Shown: one piece after another, positions 1 through 8,064 of the stretch
How the letters are laid out: every line of letters begins with the position of its first letter
Position numbering within the stretch: position 1 is the first letter of the stretch
Assembly (NCBI RefSeq): GCF_024586915.1
Contig: NZ_JANBVS010000027.1
Span: forward strand, 1-64,000
Source of the DNA: Bradyrhizobium sp. SRS-191
GTDB lineage: Bacteria; Pseudomonadota; Alphaproteobacteria; Rhizobiales; Xanthobacteraceae
Reading direction: 5' to 3'
Length of the DNA stretch: 64,000 nt
Program-made: the position numbers and the translations under genes
Notes under the pieces: model-generated
Told to the model about the DNA's origin: nothing
What the model saw: only the letters and a program-made list of their open reading frames with translations
Database searches by the model: none

Positions 1-245
1 TCCCGGCATTCCCCGCGCGATGGTTTTCACGCTTATGTCGCGCTCTCCCCAGTGTCCGGCTTCCTAGCCACTGTCGCCCGGAGATCATCGCCCCCGGACT
101 TGACGCCAGCATCGGGGCGCCAGGACCACGCGTCTTCACGTCCGCAAGCCTGCCGTTCGTCCGCGGGCACAAGTCCCGCTGCGACACGCAAGCAGCCACC
201 GCATCCCGCGCCCAACGTTCCGTGACGATCGCGAAGCGTCCCTCT
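1..245 (-). repeat. Dispersed repeat copy 1 (non-coding)
   Basis: Read on the minus strand this stretch matches, with many substitutions, the plus strand at about 52975-53222. Shared blocks include 'cgcgtggtcctggc', 'gacgaacgg', 'gatcgtcacg' and a final 'gggaatgccgg'. It carries no convincing gene: the open frame at 33-344 on the minus strand lies inside the repeat and has no domain or ribosome binding site. The copy may continue beyond the window start. It is probably a decayed intergenic repeat family of this genome. Confidence 0.6.
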
Positions 246-338
246 CGAGGAGCACGGGATGCCGCACCATAGACATGATTTCCGAAAATTCGCAAGCAAA
301 TTAATTTTCGGAGAAATATTCGCCGACACTCCTTCGGA

Positions 339-380
339 CGTCATTCCGGGCTCATCGCTTCGCGATGCCTCGGAATGACG
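339..380. repeat. Palindromic repeat, short form
   Basis: Outer arms cgtcattccg (339-348) and cggaatgacg (371-380) are exact inverse complements. They enclose a second small hairpin, catcgc-ttc-gcgatg. The outer arms are the same as in the longer element at 20941-21024, so this is a member of a repeated extragenic palindrome family. Downstream, at about 440-480, is a degenerate piece ('ctttgccggccctacggcacc') resembling the end of the repeat at 53419-53559. Confidence 0.65.
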
Positions 381-475
381 CGCGGAGAGAGGGTCGGCTG
401 CCTACCATCGTCGTCCGCGCGGGCACGATGCGACGCGGCGGTGCCGCGTGCGCCTCTTTGCCGGCCCTACGGCAC

Positions 476-727
476 CTAACGGTGCGGCGAACGACGGCTT
501 CGTTCCGGCGGGCTTTGCCCATAAGGGTTAAGCAGGCACATGGCTGAAAGGCTTGCAGCCGCCACCTTGCACGCGTCCCACGACCTGTACTGGCACGAGA
601 TCGTGGTGGAGCCGCCCCACTCCCATATCTGCAGGCAAACAGGATCTCTGCCATCGAACTGCTGAGCCGCGGCTGGAACGGTTGCCAGCACGGTGATCGA
701 AGCCATGACGAGAAGCGCGCGCATCAT
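476..727 (-). CDS. Small exported protein, DUF3551-like
   Basis: 83 aa when started at the first of two adjacent ATGs (727 or 724). This start puts a signal peptide (MMRALLVMASITVLATVPAAAQ) at the N-terminus, which the longer upstream frame does not. The mature part has the order CLQ, GG, 'SCQYRSWDAC', a further Cys and 'NPY'. That is the pattern of the short Cys-containing DUF3551 proteins that are numerous in Bradyrhizobium, and their function is unknown. The conserved cysteines probably form disulphides in the periplasm. The family assignment is from memory of the motif, and start choice is the main uncertainty. Confidence 0.6.
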   Translation of the reverse strand: MMRALLVMASITVLATVPAAAQQFDGRDPVCLQIWEWGGSTTISCQYRSWDACKVAAASLSAMCLLNPYGQSPPERSRRSPHR

Positions 728-948
728 GGCCCATCTTGGCACGAGGATGCCGAATTCGAAAGGGTCTGAGGCAGCCGTCGCCTTGGCGCGGAGCTCCATC
801 AGCCGATCGGACCTGCCGTCAGCCCATGGCACGAACGTGCCATGGCGATACCCGCCCGCGCGGACGAAGATCAGGCGGACAGCGGCGCGGGCCCCGAGCA
901 CGTGTCGCTTCGAACCCCCAGGCGAATATCCCAAAGCGGAGATGGGAG

Positions 949-1407
949 ATGACCGACGAAGTCCTCTGGACTGCCATGCGCCGCAAAGCAGTGACCGCAG
1001 CGGCGGCGCTCGGGGCCGTCGCCAACCTGCTTTGCATCATCCTCACCTTCCACAGAGGTGCGCTGACAACGAATGATTTCAATCATGGGTTCTACGCGGG
1101 CGTGTGGCTCGTGGTTCTCTTCGGCACCCCTCTCCTGACCCCCAGCTTCGCGCTGTTCGTCTTCCGTCGCTCCGCGCCGGGCGTGATCCTGTTGACCACG
1201 CTCCTGCTCTCGATCCTCACGATGAATGTCAGTGAGCTCATTCGCTACCGGGATATCGGCGTCTTCGAGCGCTTTCCGAAGTGGGACTCGCCCGGTGTGG
1301 CCCTGCTCTTTCTCAGCATGTTTGCCGCCGCGATGATCGTGGTGCGGGCCATCATCTGGCTCGTCCTTGTGCTTCAGGTGGACGATCCCGACACATCCGC
1401 CTCATGA
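949..1407 (+). CDS. Small integral membrane protein of unknown function
   Basis: 152 aa. The frame is open from 736, but ATG 949 is chosen because 'ggag' lies just before it and the upstream part is low-complexity Arg-rich sequence. About four hydrophobic segments are visible: after residue 12 (AVTAAAALGAVANLLCIILTF), around 45-65 (VWLVVLFGTPLLTP), 72-90 (VILLTTLLLSILTM) and 118-142 (VALLFLSMFAAAMIVVRAIIW). No recognised catalytic motif is present. It stands alone between a minus-strand exported-protein gene and a repeat, so the context gives no hint of its role. Confidence 0.6.
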   Translation: MTDEVLWTAMRRKAVTAAAALGAVANLLCIILTFHRGALTTNDFNHGFYAGVWLVVLFGTPLLTPSFALFVFRRSAPGVILLTTLLLSILTMNVSELIRYRDIGVFERFPKWDSPGVALLFLSMFAAAMIVVRAIIWLVLVLQVDDPDTSAS

Positions 1408-1511
1408 CTGCGTGATTGAGCGGACCTCCTATTCGAATGGGCAACCATTGGATTTTTCGTGGGCTTCGATGCAGCGGATCTCGAACGAAGCAGGGTGTCG
1501 AAGGCAACGCC

Positions 1512-1640
1512 CCCCACAGCTGTCGCCCCGCGAACGCGGGGGCCCATAGCCACAGGGCCGGGTTGCCTTGCGCGGGACTTGCGGCATGCCTGTTTCAGAC
1601 ATCACGCGGTATGGGTCCCTGCGTTCGCAGGGACGACACC
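1512..1640. repeat. Intergenic palindromic repeat ('tatgggtcc…ggacgac' family)
   Basis: The stretch runs from 'ctgtcgccccgcgaacgcgg' to 'gtatgggtccctgcgttcgc' followed by 'agggacgac'. The right part forms the hairpin gtccctgc-gttc-gcagggac. Very similar pieces occur at 52748-52864 and 53581-53736. The open frames over it (1416-1858) are shadows of the repeat and of the minus-strand gene that follows. Confidence 0.6.
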
Positions 1641-1665
1641 TGTTGTTGTTGCTTGTTGGGGCGCC

Positions 1666-2361
1666 CTATCCGAACAGATGCGCCAGCCAGAATGCCGCGC
1701 CGGCGGCGAGGCCGCCGACGAGCGCGGTCTGCAAGGCGGACTTGATCTTGTTGACGCCGGTGAAGTGCCCCTTGATGGCGCCGAAGATCAGCAGCGCGAC
1801 GCCGGTCGCAACCACCGAGATGCGCATGGCCGGCGCGATGTCGTGGACCAGGATGTAGGGCACCAGCGGAATCAGGCCGCCGATCACATAGGATCCGCCG
1901 ATGGTCACGGCGCTGACCGGGGCGCGCTTCGGGTCGGGCCGTTCGAGGCCGAGCTCGAAGCGCATCATGAAATCGACCCAGCGCCTGCGGTCGGCCGCGA
2001 TGGCCTCGACCACCGTCGTCAAGGCCTGGCCTTCGAGACCGTAGCCGCGAAAGATCTCCGCCACCTCCTCGATTTCACGGCCGCGAAGACGGTCGATCTC
2101 GTCGTGCTCGCGCCTCTCCTCGGCGGCGTAATGCTCGGCATCGCTGCGGGCGGCGAGATAGCCGCCGAGGCCCATCGCGATCGCGCCGGCCACGACTTCC
2201 GCGAGGCCGGCGGTGACGATCACGTCGGTCGTGGTGACCGCCGCCGACAGGCCCGCGGCGAGCGCGAACGGCACGGTGAGACCGTCGGCCATGCCGATCA
2301 CGACGTCGCGGACGGTCTCGGAGGCGGTGAAATGCTTCTCGACATGAGGCGTGGCCGGCAT
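1666..2361 (-). CDS. VIT1/CCC1-family membrane transporter
   Basis: 231 aa. The N-terminal part (residues 14-70) has the family signature 'DVVIGMADGLTVPFALAAGLS', followed by 'AGAIAMGLGGYLAARSDAEHY'. Next come a hydrophilic acidic/His helical stretch (75-140, the metal-binding region in this family) and three C-terminal membrane helices. VIT1/CCC1 proteins move Fe(II)/Mn(II) across membranes. Some bacterial members have a ferritin-like domain, but this one lacks it and has the usual short length. It is the last gene before repeats, downstream of and 86 bp from the cytochrome b561 gene on the same strand. The substrate is inferred from the family. Confidence 0.85.
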   Translation of the reverse strand: MPATPHVEKHFTASETVRDVVIGMADGLTVPFALAAGLSAAVTTTDVIVTAGLAEVVAGAIAMGLGGYLAARSDAEHYAAEERREHDEIDRLRGREIEEVAEIFRGYGLEGQALTTVVEAIAADRRRWVDFMMRFELGLERPDPKRAPVSAVTIGGSYVIGGLIPLVPYILVHDIAPAMRISVVATGVALLIFGAIKGHFTGVNKIKSALQTALVGGLAAGAAFWLAHLFG

Positions 2362-2447
2362 GGGACCTCCGATTGGATCTCTGATGGAGTCCCTTTAGGC
2401 GGATTCGGCCAGCGTCTCGATGACATGAATCATTACCGCAGCAATCA

Positions 2448-2996
2448 TCACCGCAGTCCCGGCACCATCCGTTTCAGGGTCCGGTCGTGCAGCCAATAAT
2501 GATGCAGCAGGGCTGCGGCCGCATGCAGGCCGATCAGGATCATCAGGCCGTTGGCGAGCGCCTCGTGCATCTCCTTCATGTCGTGGGCGAAGCCGCGGTC
2601 GCCGACCCAGGGCGAGGCGATCTCGAACAGCCCGAACACGGGAAGCGCATAACCGCGGGCGAACTGCGTGAGGATGCCGAGGACCGGAATGGCGAACATG
2701 ATGCCGTAGATCATGAGATGCACGATCTCGCCGGCGTGGACGGTCCACGACCCGAACCTGGTGGCCTCCGGCACCGGCGGCGGATCGGCGAGGCGCCAGG
2801 CGAGGCGCGCCAGCGCGAAGCCGAGCATCGACAGGCCGAGCGAGGCATGCATGAACAGGCCGATGTCATGGGAGCCTCGCGGCAGCATGTCGCCGAGATG
2901 ACCGGAGATCCAGGCCGCGGGCACCAGAATGGCGACGATCCAGTGCAGGCCGATCGCGACGGAGCCATAGGTCTTGGCGGAGTTTCGAATACGCAT
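2448..2996 (-). CDS. Cytochrome b561
   Basis: 182 aa starting at ATG 2996. The longer frame adds an 11-residue segment, MPGPPVRRKLF, without support. Four membrane helices carry the histidines expected for two b-haems: 'GLHWIVAIL' near residue 18, 'FMHASLGL' in helix 2, 'HAGEIVHLMIYG' in helix 3, and 'GLHAAAALLHHYWLHD' in helix 4. Bacterial b561 proteins of this size pass electrons from ubiquinol to periplasmic acceptors, for example in superoxide oxidation. It is not obviously in an operon with the two-component genes 105 bp upstream. Confidence 0.88.
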   Translation of the reverse strand: MRIRNSAKTYGSVAIGLHWIVAILVPAAWISGHLGDMLPRGSHDIGLFMHASLGLSMLGFALARLAWRLADPPPVPEATRFGSWTVHAGEIVHLMIYGIMFAIPVLGILTQFARGYALPVFGLFEIASPWVGDRGFAHDMKEMHEALANGLMILIGLHAAAALLHHYWLHDRTLKRMVPGLR

Positions 2997-3100
2997 AAAC
3001 AGCTTCCTTCGGACAGGGGGCCCTGGCATCCGCCGGCGGACGCAGGGGGCATGGCCGAAGGGATAGCTGATCGGCGGCGTCGCGCGGCTGACGCCGGCCG

Positions 3101-4519
3101 TCAGCCCGCTGTCAGGATGGAACGCGGCGTCTCAGGCGCACGCGCCGGCGATGCGCTGCCGCGCAGCGCGGCGATCAGCGCCGGTGCGATCGTGATCTTC
3201 GCGCCGCCCATCGCGGAGCGCCCGATCTGCAGGCGCCAGCCATAGGCCTCGAGCACGTCCTGCACGATCGCAAGCCCGAGGCCGCTGCCCGGGCCCTGCT
3301 CGTCGAGGCGGCCGCCGCGCTCGAGCACGCGGCCGATCTTTGCGTCGGGAATACCCGGACCGTCGTCCTCGACGGTGACGATCACAGGAGCCGCGCTCGC
3401 GGCGATGCGCACGGTGCTCGTCGCATGGCGTGCGGCGTTCTCGAGGAGATTGCCGAGCACCTCGGCGAGATCGGTGCGATCCATCGCCACCCGCAAGCCG
3501 GCGGGCACCTCGCCATCGAAGCTGACATGGGCGGCGGCCGGCGTGCGCGCGAGCGTGCCGAGCAGCGCATCCACCAACGGAGCCAGTTCGGTCGCGGCCT
3601 CCGGCCCGCCGCGCGCCTTGCCGCGCAGCCGTGCCAGCGCCAGCTCGCGATCGACCTGGCGGCTCATCGCCTCGGCAACGTCCTCGACATTGCGCGCCAG
3701 CTCCAGCTGGCCGAGCTCCTTCAGCCGCGCGGCATCGGCCGTGAGCGCCGCGAGCGGCGTCTTGAAGCCGTGAGCGAGATCGGCCGCGCGGCTGCGCGAA
3801 CGCAGGATCTCGCGGCTCTGCGCATCGAGCAGCGCGTTGACCTCCTCGACCAGCGGCGCCACCTCGGTCGGCACCTCCACCGGCAAATGCTGGCGCTGAC
3901 CGCCGCGAATCTCGGCGACGCGACGGCGCAGCACCGCCAGCGGACGCAGGCCGAGACTGACCTGCACGGTGGTGCCGATCGCCAGGATGATGGCGAGCAC
4001 GGCGAGCGCAATCGACAGATCCTTGGCGAAGGCACGCACCGCGCTCGTGGCGCCGTCGAGATCATAGGCGACGGCCGCGCGGACACGGATCTGGCTGCCC
4101 GGATTCATCACGATGCCGCGCTCGGCGACCAGCACGCGCGCCCCGACCGGTCCAGTCAGCTCGTGCTGATGCACGTCGCTCGGTCCGGGCTCGTCGATCG
4201 GCAGCGGCAGGATCGTGTCCCACAAGGAGCGCGATCGCAGCAGCTGGCCGTTATCATCGGAGATCTGCCAATAAAGGCCCGACAACGGCACGGTGAAGCG
4301 CGGATCGGCCGGCGGCCGCGCGACCATGATGCGGCCATCGGCATCGACCTCGAGCCCATTGAGCAGTTGGCGCAGATGCACATCGAGATCGGATGCGAGC
4401 GTCCGCGCGACATGGCGCTTGAACAGCACGACCATGCCGGCCCCGGCGACGCCGAGCGCGACCAGCAGCGCGATGGTGCCCGCCGCCACCAGCCGCAGCC
4501 GCAGCGAGCCGAGCTTCAT
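3101..4519 (-). CDS. Sensor histidine kinase (PhoQ/QseC-like)
   Basis: 472 aa. A membrane helix (residues 10-33) and a second (about 167-190) enclose a periplasmic sensor of about 130 residues. A HAMP-like stretch is followed by the phospho-acceptor H250 in 'DLAHGFKTPL'. The ATPase boxes are N (NLLENAARHA), G1 (EDDGPGI) and G2 (GSGLGLAI). The start ATG overlaps the response regulator stop by 4 bp, so the two are translationally coupled. The usual H-E/D pair is replaced by H-G at the acceptor, as seen in some PhoQ-type kinases. With the PepSY protein in the same unit, it probably senses a divalent cation or envelope state; this is an inference from context. Confidence 0.92.
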   Translation of the reverse strand: MKLGSLRLRLVAAGTIALLVALGVAGAGMVVLFKRHVARTLASDLDVHLRQLLNGLEVDADGRIMVARPPADPRFTVPLSGLYWQISDDNGQLLRSRSLWDTILPLPIDEPGPSDVHQHELTGPVGARVLVAERGIVMNPGSQIRVRAAVAYDLDGATSAVRAFAKDLSIALAVLAIILAIGTTVQVSLGLRPLAVLRRRVAEIRGGQRQHLPVEVPTEVAPLVEEVNALLDAQSREILRSRSRAADLAHGFKTPLAALTADAARLKELGQLELARNVEDVAEAMSRQVDRELALARLRGKARGGPEAATELAPLVDALLGTLARTPAAAHVSFDGEVPAGLRVAMDRTDLAEVLGNLLENAARHATSTVRIAASAAPVIVTVEDDGPGIPDAKIGRVLERGGRLDEQGPGSGLGLAIVQDVLEAYGWRLQIGRSAMGGAKITIAPALIAALRGSASPARAPETPRSILTAG

Positions 4520-5181
4520 TCCACCGTCTCCGGGATCATGTAGCCAAAGCCGCGGCGGGTCTCGATGATGTCGGCGCCGAGCTTCTTGCGGACGCGGCGG
4601 ATCAGCACTTCGAGGGCGTTGGAGTCGTGGTCATGGCCGAGGCCGTAGACGTTCTCCTCCAGCTCGTGCTGCGGCACGACGCGCCCGCTCTGGCGCAGCA
4701 GATAGGCGATCAGCCGGTATTCCAGCTGCGACAGCGCGATCGGCACCCCGGACAGGCTGACCTTCATCTGCCGCTCGTCCAGCGTCAGGTCGCCCGACGA
4801 CAGCACCGGCGCGGCGTGGCCTGACGACCGCCTGACGATGGCCCGGAGCCGCGCCAGCAGCTCCTCGTTGCGAAACGGCTTCGGCAGATAGTCGTCGGCG
4901 CCGGCATCGATGCCGTCGACACGCTCGGCCCAGCTCGCGCGCGCCGTGAGGATCAGCACCGGCATGTGCCGGCCCGCACCGCGCCAGCGCTTCAGGACCG
5001 ACAGGCCGTCCATGCCGGGCAGGCCGAGATCGAGGATGACGGCGCCATAGTCTTCGGTGTCGCCGAGAAACCAGGCCTGCTCGCCATCGCCGGACGTCTC
5101 GACCAGATACCCCGCCGCCTGCAGCGTCCGCGACAGATCGGACGACAGCCGCGGATCATCCTCGACCAGCAGCACACGCAT
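4516..5181 (-). CDS. OmpR/PhoP-family response regulator
   Basis: 221 aa. The receiver domain has the acidic pair E7-D8-D9, the phospho-acceptor D51 in 'VILDLGLPGMDG', a Thr in 'LILTARAS' and the conserved Lys in 'YLPKPF'. It is followed by a C-terminal winged helix (residues 125-221) with 'SQLEYRLIAYLLRQSGRVV' and 'VLIRRVRKKLG', which bind DNA. It directly follows the PepSY gene with no gap (stop at 5182-5184, ATG ending at 5181) and overlaps the kinase gene. The order PepSY-regulator-kinase is common in alphaproteobacterial PhoPQ-like units. Confidence 0.93.
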   Translation of the reverse strand: MRVLLVEDDPRLSSDLSRTLQAAGYLVETSGDGEQAWFLGDTEDYGAVILDLGLPGMDGLSVLKRWRGAGRHMPVLILTARASWAERVDGIDAGADDYLPKPFRNEELLARLRAIVRRSSGHAAPVLSSGDLTLDERQMKVSLSGVPIALSQLEYRLIAYLLRQSGRVVPQHELEENVYGLGHDHDSNALEVLIRRVRKKLGADIIETRRGFGYMIPETVE

Positions 5182-5487
5182 CTACTTTTCCTCGACCCGC
5201 TCGATCTCCCCGCTGCGCGCATCGACATAGACCTCGCGCACGCGGCCGTCGCGGCCGATCATCCGAAACTCATAGCGCCAGCGGCCGCGCTGGCGCTCGA
5301 TGTCGATGCCCGTCACGTCGCCCGCGATCCGGCCACGCACGCGCGGCAGGATCTGCGACAGCGGCAGGACATCGCCCGCCTCCACCGCATGACGCACAGC
5401 ATCGCGGCGCTCACGATCGTCCTCGCGGGCGTCGGTCGCCGCCGACGCCGCCGTCGAGATCAGCATCGCCAGTGTCGTGATGCGCAT
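5182..5487 (-). CDS. Exported PepSY-domain protein
   Basis: 101 aa from ATG 5487. This start gives a clean signal peptide (MRITTLAMLISTAASA), whereas the longer frame from 5514 adds nine polar residues. The mature part has the PepSY layout: 'AVEAGDVLPLSQIL' then 'VTGIDIERQRGRWRYEFRMI' and 'VREVYVDARSGEIERVEE'. PepSY proteins often act as periplasmic partners of two-component sensors or inhibitors of proteases. As first gene of the operon it is likely to feed back on the kinase, which is an inference. Confidence 0.85.
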   Translation of the reverse strand: MRITTLAMLISTAASAATDAREDDRERRDAVRHAVEAGDVLPLSQILPRVRGRIAGDVTGIDIERQRGRWRYEFRMIGRDGRVREVYVDARSGEIERVEEK

Positions 5488-5826
5488 GAACCGTCCTATT
5501 TGAGGCAAATGCATGATCTTTCCGGGGCTCGGCGCTGGGATTGTCGAAGCTCTTCGTCATGGATCGCGCCTTCGCCGGCCGATTGTAGATTGCGGAGCAT
5601 TCGCAAATGCTAAGAAGGCCGCGTGGATTTTAGTGTGGACTTGCGATGTCCAAATTGCGCCTGAGATCGATGCGGATGTCGAGACTCGCGCTTGTGCGGC
5701 ATCCTGCCTCAGACAAGCTGACAAATCGCTGACGCGACACGACAGGTTGTCGTAAGCCTCGATGCAACAGACTGCCACACGCCCCCGACGCAGAGCGGGG
5801 CACGGATGAGCTCGGAGTGTGTGGGT
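5488..5826. promoter_or_regulatory. Divergent intergenic region with a candidate regulator direct repeat
   Basis: About 340 bp without a gene between the two-component operon (minus) and a small exported protein (plus). It contains gctgac at 5717-5722 and again at 5728-5733, an 11-bp period as used by OmpR/PhoP-family regulators. A short hairpin gcatt-cgca-aatgc lies near 5597. That the direct repeat is a binding site is a guess; nothing else was recognised. Confidence 0.3.
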
Positions 5827-6054
5827 ATGCGTAGGACGTTGACATTGGCGGTGTTGCTGGCGGGGATCGGTGGAATTATCGCGGTGGCGCAGGCCAGCCA
5901 GGAGCCGGAGCTCGTGCCGGTGAGCCGCGCCCCCATCGGCGTCATGCATCTCCCGGCCGTGCACGTCCACGACGATGCCCGGATGCTGAGCTACGAGCCC
6001 GCCCGCCGCGAGCGCGAAGGCGACGACGACGATCAGGACGAGCCGCGGCGCTGA
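5827..6054 (+). CDS. Small exported acidic-tail protein
   Basis: 75 aa from ATG 5827. The signal peptide (MRRTLTLAVLLAGIGGIIAVAQA) starts here, not at the upstream ATG 5806. The mature part is about 50 residues with His-rich 'MHLPAVHVHDDARM' and a charged C-terminus (REREGDDDDQDEP). The His/Asp content suggests metal binding. The position opposite a PhoPQ-like operon would fit a small regulated periplasmic protein. No family was recognised. It ends 8 bp from the convergent arsenite exporter gene. Confidence 0.5.
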   Translation: MRRTLTLAVLLAGIGGIIAVAQASQEPELVPVSRAPIGVMHLPAVHVHDDARMLSYEPARREREGDDDDQDEPRR

Positions 6055-6061
6055 CGGCAGT

Positions 6062-7090
6062 CTAGGCGGCCAGCCCCGCCTCGTACCAATCCCGGCTCGC
6101 CTTGACGATCCGCACGACCGACAGCATCACCGGGACTTCGACCAGCACGCCGACGACGGTCGCCAGCGCCGCTCCGGACTCGAGGCCGAACAGGCTGATG
6201 GCGGCGGCGACAGCCAGCTCGAAGAAGTTGCTGGCGCCGATCAGCGCCGCCGGAGCCGCAACGCACCAGGCGACGCCGAGCCGTCGGCTGAGCCAGTAGG
6301 CGATGCCTGCATTCAGATAGACCTGGATCAGGATCGGCACGGCGAGGATCGCAATGACGACCGGCTGCTTGAGGATCTGTTCGCCCTGAAAGCCGAACAG
6401 CAGCACCAGCGTGGCCAGCAGCGCCATCAGGGAGACCGGCTGCAACACGCGCAAGGTCCGCTCGAAGGCGTCGCCCTCGAGGCGCAGCAGCGCCCGGCGC
6501 CAGAGCTGCGAGACGATCACCGGCACCACGATATAGAGCAGCACCGACAGCAGCAGCGTCGTCCAGGGCACCGAGATCGAGGCGACGCCGAGCAGCAGCC
6601 CGACCAGCGGCGCAAACAGGAACACCATGATGACGTCGTTGAGCGCGACCTGGCTCAGCGTGTAGTGCGGCTCGCCCTCGCAGAGGTTGGACCACACGAA
6701 CACCATGGCCGTGCACGGCGCCGCCGCGAGCAGGATCAGGCCGGCGATGTAGGACGATAGCTGCCCTGCCGGCAACATCGGCGCGAACACATGTCCGATG
6801 AAGAGGCTGCCGAGCAGCGCCATCGAGAACGGCTTGATCGCCCAGTTCACCAGCAGAGTGACGCCGATTCCGCGCCAATGCTCCTTGACGCCGCCGAGCG
6901 CGGCGAAGTCGATCTTCAACAGCATCGGGATGATCATCAGCCAGATCAGGCCCGCGATCGGCAGATTGACCCGGGCGATTTCGGCGGCGGCGACAGCGGC
7001 AAAGACGCCGGGCATCAGGTGGCCGAGAGCGATGCCGACGGCGATGCACGCCAGAACCCAGATCGTCAGATAGCGCTCGAAGTTCGTCAT
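6062..7090 (-). CDS. arsB: ACR3-family arsenite efflux permease
   Basis: 342 aa from ATG 7090; the 19 extra residues of the longer frame overlap the arsC end and are not membrane-like. Ten hydrophobic segments are visible. Family marks include 'LIWLMIIPMLLKIDF', the conserved Cys in 'AAAPCTAMVFVWSNL', and 'ALNDVIMVFLFAPL' and 'IGASNFFELAVAAAI'. ACR3 exchanges protons for As(III) across the inner membrane. It is third in arsR-arsC-acr3, starting 4 bp after the arsC stop. Confidence 0.93.
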   Translation of the reverse strand: MTNFERYLTIWVLACIAVGIALGHLMPGVFAAVAAAEIARVNLPIAGLIWLMIIPMLLKIDFAALGGVKEHWRGIGVTLLVNWAIKPFSMALLGSLFIGHVFAPMLPAGQLSSYIAGLILLAAAPCTAMVFVWSNLCEGEPHYTLSQVALNDVIMVFLFAPLVGLLLGVASISVPWTTLLLSVLLYIVVPVIVSQLWRRALLRLEGDAFERTLRVLQPVSLMALLATLVLLFGFQGEQILKQPVVIAILAVPILIQVYLNAGIAYWLSRRLGVAWCVAAPAALIGASNFFELAVAAAISLFGLESGAALATVVGVLVEVPVMLSVVRIVKASRDWYEAGLAA

Positions 7091-7094
7091 GGGA

Positions 7095-7622
7095 TCAGGC
7101 CGCGTCGCCACGGAACGAGGATGCGCCCTCGCCTGCCCCGATCTCACGCAGCCGCGTCCCGAGCGAGAGCCGGTCGATGCGATCGAGCGGCAGGTTGATG
7201 AAGGCGCTGATACGGTTCTTCAGATAGCGGAAGGCGGTCGTGAACGCCGCGAGCTGTTGCAGCTCCGAGCCTTCCACCGCCGCCGGATCCTCGATGCCCC
7301 AATGCGCCGTCATCGGCTGCCCCGGCCAGATCGGGCAGGCCTCGCCGGCGGCGTTGTCACAGACGGTGAAGACGAAATCCATCACCGGCGCCCCCGCCAC
7401 CGCGAACTCGCTCCAGCTCTTCGAACGCAGCGCCTCGGCCGGATAGTCCATGCGTCCGAGCAGCTCGATCGCAAGCGGGTGCACCGCGCCCTTCGGCGCG
7501 CTGCCGGCCGAGAACGACCGGAAGCGGCCGGCGCCGTCCTTGCGCAGGATCGATTCGGCGAGCACCGAGCGTGCGGAGTTGCCGGTGCAGAGAAAGAGAA
7601 CATTGTAGTTGCGATCAGGCAC
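7095..7622 (-). CDS. arsC: Thioredoxin-coupled arsenate reductase
   Basis: 175 aa from GTG 7622, which overlaps the arsR stop by 8 bp. The frame is open much further upstream but only as an arsR shadow. The low-molecular-weight phosphatase P-loop is 'FLCTGNSARS' (C12-X5-R18), with two further cysteines, C88 in 'TVCDN' and C96 in 'EACPIW'. These are the three redox cysteines of the Staphylococcus pI258-type enzyme that reduces As(V) to As(III) with thioredoxin. It supplies the substrate of the exporter downstream. Confidence 0.93.
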   Translation of the reverse strand: MPDRNYNVLFLCTGNSARSVLAESILRKDGAGRFRSFSAGSAPKGAVHPLAIELLGRMDYPAEALRSKSWSEFAVAGAPVMDFVFTVCDNAAGEACPIWPGQPMTAHWGIEDPAAVEGSELQQLAAFTTAFRYLKNRISAFINLPLDRIDRLSLGTRLREIGAGEGASSFRGDAA

Positions 7623-7977
7623 GGCTCTTCTCCTTCCGCTTCGGCGGACAACAGGGCGTGAGACTTGCAATGAGGGGCGCGCAGACCTCCGGCCTGCCGC
7701 CGCAGCAATCCCGGAGCAGGAACAGCGTGACCTCCTGGAATGCCGTGAGATCAGCCCGGTAGACGATCGAGCGGCTGTGCCTGATGGAGCTGACGAGGCC
7801 GGCGCGCGCCAGCACCGAGAGGTGCGATGACAATGTGTTCTGCGGCACTTCGAGCAGGCGTGCGAGTTCGCCGGCCGGCAGGCCCTCAGGCTCGTGCTGC
7901 ACCAGGATGCGGAAGGCCTGCAGCCGCGTCGACTGCGCAAGCGCGGCCAGCGCCAGGACGGCATGTTCGTTTTCCAT
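7615..7977 (-). CDS. arsR: ArsR-family As(III)-responsive repressor
   Basis: 120 aa from ATG 7977, the start that lies inside the perfect operator palindrome. The winged helix covers residues 18-75 ('LARLLEVPQNTLSSHLSVLARAGLV'). There is no canonical CVC motif in helix 3. The cysteines are C-terminal: C91-C92 with C99, plus C109-C110. This resembles the C-terminal As(III) site of the Acidithiobacillus ferrooxidans ArsR (Cys-Cys-X5-Cys), with one extra spacer residue. It probably represses its own operon. Confidence 0.9.
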   Translation of the reverse strand: MENEHAVLALAALAQSTRLQAFRILVQHEPEGLPAGELARLLEVPQNTLSSHLSVLARAGLVSSIRHSRSIVYRADLTAFQEVTLFLLRDCCGGRPEVCAPLIASLTPCCPPKRKEKSRA

Positions 7978-8000
7978 ATATCGAGAATTATCGATATATG
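7975..8000. promoter_or_regulatory. ArsR operator: perfect inverted repeat over the arsR start
   Basis: catatatcga (7975-7984) and tcgatatatg (7991-8000) are exact inverse complements around the spacer gaatta. The left arm contains the arsR start codon. AT-rich 'atatcga…tcgatat' half-sites are typical of ArsR/SmtB operators, so autorepression is likely. This would be a leaderless or very short-leader transcript. Confidence 0.75.
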
Positions 8001-8064
8001 TGGCGAGCGTCAAGGACCGGTTCGGTGGTGTCGTCGTTGAGAGGTCGCGGCCTCGTCCGCCGCC

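Noticed and set aside
33..654. Minus-strand open frames of about 100 residues at 33-344 and 352-654
   Set aside because: Arg/Ala-rich, no ribosome binding site or domain; they lie in repeats or shadow the small exported protein gene.
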